Assembly: GCA_015520145.1 (NCBI GenBank)
Contig: WAQR01000024.1
Span: forward strand, 1 to 15,944
DNA: 15,944 nt
Direction of reading: 5' to 3'
Source of the DNA: Candidatus Hydrothermarchaeota archaeon
Lineage (GTDB): Archaea; Hydrothermarchaeota; Hydrothermarchaeia; Hydrothermarchaeales; WAQR01
Of the stretch, positions 12,851 through 15,944 are shown one piece after another (positions within the stretch are counted from its first letter, which is position 1; each line of letters starts with the position of its first letter). The notes below the pieces were generated by a model that worked only from the letters and a program-made list of their open reading frames with translations, was not told the origin of the DNA and searched no databases. Position numbers and translations under genes: made by a program.

Positions 12851-14968
12851 TCACCTCGAAATTGTAATTTTTATATCCACTGCAAGTGCACCTTTTTCAT
12901 AACCAAAAACTGGATTGATGTCCAGTTCGCTTATCCTTGGAAAGTCCCTTACAAGCGCTGCGGTCCTGGAGATTATGTCGACAACAGATGGGATGTCAGC
13001 CGGCTTCTCTCCTCTAAGCCCTTTTAGCAGGTAATAAGCCTTTGTTTCCTGGATCATCTTTTCTATCTCGCTTTCTGGCAGGTAGTCCACAAGTCTAAAT
13101 GCAACATCTTTTAGCATGTCCACGTAGATACCGCCAAGACCGAACATGAGGATGTGGCCGAACTGTACATCCTTTGTAACACCGACTATAAGTTCCCTGC
13201 CTTTTGGCATCATTTTCTGGACATCGACCCCATAGATGCCGGCATGCGGCATTATCCTGTATACGTTTTCCATTATCTTTGTATATCCTCTCATCACCTT
13301 TTCAGGACTTTCCAGGCCCAGGATTACTCCGCCAAGGTCTGTTTTGTGCAGGATCTTTGGAGATGCAATCTTCAACGCCACAGGATAGCCCATCTCTTCA
13401 GCAAATCTGACAGCTTCATCAGGGCTCGTTGCAAGACGGGCCGGAGGGACAGGGATCCCATAGGCATCGGCGATCTGTGTGGTCTCGCTGCCGAAGAGGA
13501 CATGTCTCCTGTCTTCTCTTGCCTTTTTGAATATCTCTTTTACCCTGTTCCTGTCCCTCTCAAAGTCTGGTTCTTCTTTTTCTGGGATTGAGTCCTGGAG
13601 TTTCGAGTACCTGTAAAGCCCTGATATCGATGACACACCTCCAATTGGAAACGGGTAGTTTGGTGTGCCGTGCCTTTCAAGCAGGTTCACAGCATCCTCT
13701 ACAGACTCGCCGCCCATGAAGATTGTGACAAGGGGTTTTTCAGGGAACTGTTTTTTCAGCTCCAGGATGCTCCTGGCTGTCCTGACAGGCTCGGTCATCG
13801 CCTGGGGGCTCAAGATCACGATGGAGCTGTCCACCCCGGGGTCTTTTAAAACTGCGTTTAGTGCGAAGGTATATCTGTCCTCTTTTGCGTCACCGATGAT
13901 GTCTACTGGATTGTAGATATTTGCCTCTTCTGGGAGATTTTCTCTTAGTGCATCTATCGTGCCTTTCTGGAACCGCGCCATTGTGAGTCCGGATGATTCT
14001 ATGAAATCCGTAGCAATGATTGCCGGGCCTCCAGCATTTGTCACAACTGCCACCCGGTTGCCATGCGGGACAGGCTGGGTTGAGAACGCCATGCCGAGGT
14101 CAAAGAGTTCCATCATGGTTCTTGCTCTCAAAATCCCGCTCTGCCTGAAGGCGGTTTCATAGGATATGTCGCTCCCGACAAGCGCGCCTGTATGGGACGA
14201 AGCAGCCTTTGCCCCGGCCTGTGTAGCGCCTGATTTGTATATAACGACAGGTTTTTTCCTGCTCGCCTTCCTTGCAATATTTACAAATCTCCTGCCATCT
14301 TCAACGCCTTCCAGGTAGCAGAGTACCACTTTTGTAACAGGGTCATCTGACGCCTGCCTGATGAAGTCTGCCTCGTTTAGGTCTGCCTTGTTTCCAAGGC
14401 TTATGAATTTGCTAAATCCAATCCCCTTTTTAAGGCTCCAGTCCAGGATGCTTGTGCATATTGCACCGCTTTGCGAGATGAATGCGATGTTCCCTTTTTT
14501 CGGGAATTTCGAGGCAAATGTTGCGTTTAGGGGGGTTGTTGTGTCCATCAGCCCAAGACAGTTCGGGCCGAGCATCTGCATGTTGTAGTCCCTGCAGATG
14601 CCTACAAGCTCTTTTTCCAGTGCCAGGCCATCTTTGCCAATCTCTCTAAAACCCGCGGTTATGACTATGAGGCTTTTTACCCCTGCCTTCCCGCATTCTT
14701 CAGCAGCCTTTACAGCAGTCCTGGCAGGTATTGTGATGATGCCGAGATCCACCTCTTTGGGTGTATCTAAAATGCTTTTAAAACATCTAAGCCCCAGTAT
14801 CCTGCTGCCTGATGGATTTACCGGGTAGATATCGCCTTTAAACCCGCTTTTGATTATGTTTTGCAAAACCGTGTTTCCAACCTTCCCCTCTGTCCTGGAT
14901 GCACCGATGACTGCTATGGACTGCGGATTGAATAGTGGTGTTAGTTTTTTCATGCTCCTTTTAATCAT
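12851..14968 (-). CDS. acd: ADP-forming acetate/acyl-CoA synthetase, fused alpha-beta subunits
   Basis: Catalyses acetyl-CoA + ADP + Pi to acetate + ATP + CoA, reversibly, yielding ATP in archaea. All domains lie in one 705-residue chain: CoA-binding domain (about 8-140, IAVIGASRTEGKVGN and MLGPNCLGL), succinyl-CoA-ligase-like domains (about 155-460) and an ATP-grasp domain (about 480-705). The phosphorylated histidine expected in the alpha part is H259 in SSHTGALVGSD, and the second histidine used in phosphate transfer is probably H541 in KILHKTDLGGV. ELDINPVF (681-688) is the conserved ATP-grasp end. ATG 14968 shares ATGA with the upstream stop, so reinitiation is likely; AAGGAG lies too close to ATG 14953 to support that start. 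Related acyl-CoA synthetases accept aryl or branched acids, so acetate is the default rather than a proven substrate. Confidence 0.92.
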   Translation of the reverse strand: MIKRSMKKLTPLFNPQSIAVIGASRTEGKVGNTVLQNIIKSGFKGDIYPVNPSGSRILGLRCFKSILDTPKEVDLGIITIPARTAVKAAEECGKAGVKSLIVITAGFREIGKDGLALEKELVGICRDYNMQMLGPNCLGLMDTTTPLNATFASKFPKKGNIAFISQSGAICTSILDWSLKKGIGFSKFISLGNKADLNEADFIRQASDDPVTKVVLCYLEGVEDGRRFVNIARKASRKKPVVIYKSGATQAGAKAASSHTGALVGSDISYETAFRQSGILRARTMMELFDLGMAFSTQPVPHGNRVAVVTNAGGPAIIATDFIESSGLTMARFQKGTIDALRENLPEEANIYNPVDIIGDAKEDRYTFALNAVLKDPGVDSSIVILSPQAMTEPVRTARSILELKKQFPEKPLVTIFMGGESVEDAVNLLERHGTPNYPFPIGGVSSISGLYRYSKLQDSIPEKEEPDFERDRNRVKEIFKKAREDRRHVLFGSETTQIADAYGIPVPPARLATSPDEAVRFAEEMGYPVALKIASPKILHKTDLGGVILGLESPEKVMRGYTKIMENVYRIMPHAGIYGVDVQKMMPKGRELIVGVTKDVQFGHILMFGLGGIYVDMLKDVAFRLVDYLPESEIEKMIQETKAYYLLKGLRGEKPADIPSVVDIISRTAALVRDFPRISELDINPVFGYEKGALAVDIKITISR

Positions 14969-15636
14969 TGTGTCCGGGGATATTTATAATTACCGAGAAC
15001 CTCATATTCTAAAATCAAGTCATCCCCCAGTTCATAATGCTTCTCTAATCTCAATCTAACCCCTTCTGCAATAGTCTCAAAACCCTCACCTTCTACAAGA
15101 CTCACGGCATCTTTTCCGCCCACAATCTTTGGTGTTATAGCAACACTGACTTTATCAACGAGCCTGTGTTTCAACATGCTCCAGTTCAGTGTCCCGCCGC
15201 CCTCAAGGAGTACAGATTCTATCCCCCTGTTATAAAGCTCTTCTAGAAGGCATTCAAGGTCAACCCTGTCCTCCCCGCATATAATAACCTCCGCCTTTTT
15301 CTCAATCTCCTTTAACTTCCTTTCATCTGCCTTTTTTGAAACAGCGATTATTGTACGGGCATCGCCCTTGAATACATTTGCCTTAAGAGGTATCCTAGCC
15401 CTGCTGTCAACAACTATCCTTACAGGATCCCTACCAGGGGTCTTTGCCTTGTGTGCGGTAAGCTTCGGGTCATCCTTAATTGCAGTGACAATACCCACCA
15501 TAATACCATCGACCCTTTTCCTGAGTTCATGGACACGTATTATATCTTCCCTGCACGATATTCTCGTATCGCCTGTCTTTGATGCAATTTTCCCATCGAG
15601 GGTCATGCCAGCATTTAATATTACATAAGGTCTCAT
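14965..15636 (-). CDS. arfC: 2,5-diamino-6-(ribosylamino)pyrimidinone 5'-phosphate reductase (RibD C-terminal family)
   Basis: A 223-residue NAD(P)H-dependent reductase of the archaeal type, the stand-alone equivalent of the RibD C-terminal domain. It reduces the ribose of the diaminopyrimidinone phosphate from GTP, a step toward riboflavin and the deazaflavin of F420. Family motifs are NAGMTLDGKIA (8-18), DGIMVGIVTAIKDDPKLT (43-60), RIVVDS (73-78), and the nucleotide-binding LLEGGGTLNWSML (143-155), then ITPKIVGG (167-174). Length matches archaeal homologues (~220). ATG 15636 has AGGATAG 3-4 bases upstream. Its TGA overlaps the next start (ATGA), making it the first gene of an arfC-acd-DRTGG operon. 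The pairing with acetate metabolism is unexpected functionally but clear in layout. HTP-type reductases acting on related pterins are the main alternative. Confidence 0.88.
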   Translation of the reverse strand: MRPYVILNAGMTLDGKIASKTGDTRISCREDIIRVHELRKRVDGIMVGIVTAIKDDPKLTAHKAKTPGRDPVRIVVDSRARIPLKANVFKGDARTIIAVSKKADERKLKEIEKKAEVIICGEDRVDLECLLEELYNRGIESVLLEGGGTLNWSMLKHRLVDKVSVAITPKIVGGKDAVSLVEGEGFETIAEGVRLRLEKHYELGDDLILEYEVLGNYKYPRTQ

Positions 15637-15657
15637 AACTATCCTAATATCCTCTCT

Positions 15658-15686
15658 TATCTATATCCTGCTCTATCTATATCCTG
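15658..15686. repeat. Two copies of a 13-base direct repeat in the arfC leader
   Basis: TATCTATATCCTG occurs at 15658-15670 and 15674-15686 (16-base period); a decayed third copy, TTATCCCTG, follows near 15689-15697. On the minus strand the copies read CAGGATATAGATA and lie between the predicted TATA box and ATG 15636, i.e. in the 5' leader or at the transcript start. An operator or leader element is possible. Confidence 0.5.
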
Positions 15687-15721
15687 TCTTATCCCTGTCT
15701 TTCATCCATGTTTCATGTAAC

Positions 15722-15737
15722 AGATATATTTAATTTT
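15722..15737 (-). promoter_or_regulatory. Probable TATA promoter of the arfC-acd operon
   Basis: Minus-strand AAAATTAAATATATC (15723-15737), preceded by a G-rich purine stretch that could act as a BRE. Initiation about 25 bases downstream falls near 15700, giving a leader of about 60 bases that holds the 13-base repeats. Confidence 0.45.
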
Positions 15738-15778
15738 CCGCTTCCTCTGCCTCCAGGTGGTCGGCTTATGGTATACGC

Positions 15779-15944
15779 TCACGGCAGGGCTGAGGTCACA
15801 TCATTCATAAACCTTGACCTTGTTCTCGACGCCTGCCTGTAGATAGCTGCACCACATAGACCGAGCACCACTGCAATAAACAATGCAGCAGAAACAGGGA
15901 CAAATGGAACAGGAACCAGCGGGATTAAACTCCACGTACGGGGA
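15779..15944 (-). CDS. C-terminal end of a membrane-anchored protein (cut by window edge)
   Basis: The last 54 residues of a gene entering from the right; the stop is TGA at 15781-15779. The visible part has a Pro/Val-rich stretch (LIPLVPVPFVPV), a hydrophobic helix SAALFIAVVLGLCGAAIY (about 18-35), and a basic tail RQASRTRSRF, the layout of a C-terminal membrane anchor with the body outside the cell. It lacks the PGF triplet of archaeosortase substrates, so cleavage and sorting are not indicated. The reading frame stays open to the window edge and its composition fits a real protein, but no family can be named from so little sequence. Confidence 0.5.
   Translation of the reverse strand, partial: PRTWSLIPLVPVPFVPVSAALFIAVVLGLCGAAIYRQASRTRSRFMNDVTSALP

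Noticed and set aside
1..15944. Search by eye for tRNA, rRNA, CRISPR repeats, IS ends and integrase sites
   Set aside because: No cloverleaf-like, regularly spaced repeat or transposase signature was found; only the short repeats listed above.
15779..15944. Archaeosortase (PGF-CTERM type) signal on the truncated membrane protein
   Set aside because: Hydrophobic helix and basic tail are present but the diagnostic PGF/PEF-like triplet is not; it reads as an ordinary C-terminal anchor.

Overview
The window looks archaeal, probably a methanogen-related euryarchaeon (Halobacteriota). A soluble heterodisulfide reductase (Hdr) module is wired to an F420-type FrhB subunit, and there is an ADP-forming acetyl-CoA synthetase, an archaeal-type riboflavin/F420-precursor reductase, a CheC/CheY pair, and TATA-like boxes upstream of several genes. 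The HdrA-MvhD-FrhB arrangement without hydrogenase subunits recalls ANME-1 (Methanophagales) and relatives. That assignment is an inference from gene content; no marker gene is present.

Layout. 1-594 (minus): a CheY-like response regulator followed by a CheC-type phosphatase cut by the window edge. 845-6284 (minus): a four-gene redox operon, in transcription order a fused HdrC/HdrB (HdrD-like) protein, an FrhB-like F420 oxidoreductase, a free-standing MvhD, and a large HdrA carrying a second MvhD domain at its C-terminus. 6464-6847 (minus): a small beta-carbonic-anhydrase-like protein. 7265-11756 (plus): a cell-surface ABC system with an anchored extracellular beta-sandwich protein, two paralogous FtsX/LolE-type permeases, and an ATPase fused to a small Cys-rich metal-binding module. 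11775-15636 (minus): an operon of diaminopyrimidine reductase, ADP-forming acyl-CoA synthetase and a BioD-like/DRTGG protein. 15779-15944 (minus): the membrane-anchored tail of a gene entering from the right.

How the genes work together. The Hdr cluster has no hydrogenase or formate dehydrogenase catalytic subunit, so FrhB is the only visible electron entry point and F420/F420H2 the likely partner. MvhD would pass electrons to the HdrA flavin, which could bifurcate or confurcate between ferredoxin and the disulfide or other acceptor handled by the HdrCB subunit. All four proteins carry charged, probably disordered extensions. The ABC cluster is one transcription unit (4-base overlap, then gaps of 1 and 22 bases), and its ATPase-metal-module fusion suggests metal-linked control. 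The right-hand operon couples flavin/deazaflavin precursor synthesis to acetyl-CoA energy conservation.

No rRNA, tRNA, CRISPR array or intact insertion sequence was seen. The largest gap between confident genes (6848-7264) holds one doubtful small reading frame and the promoter of the ABC cluster.
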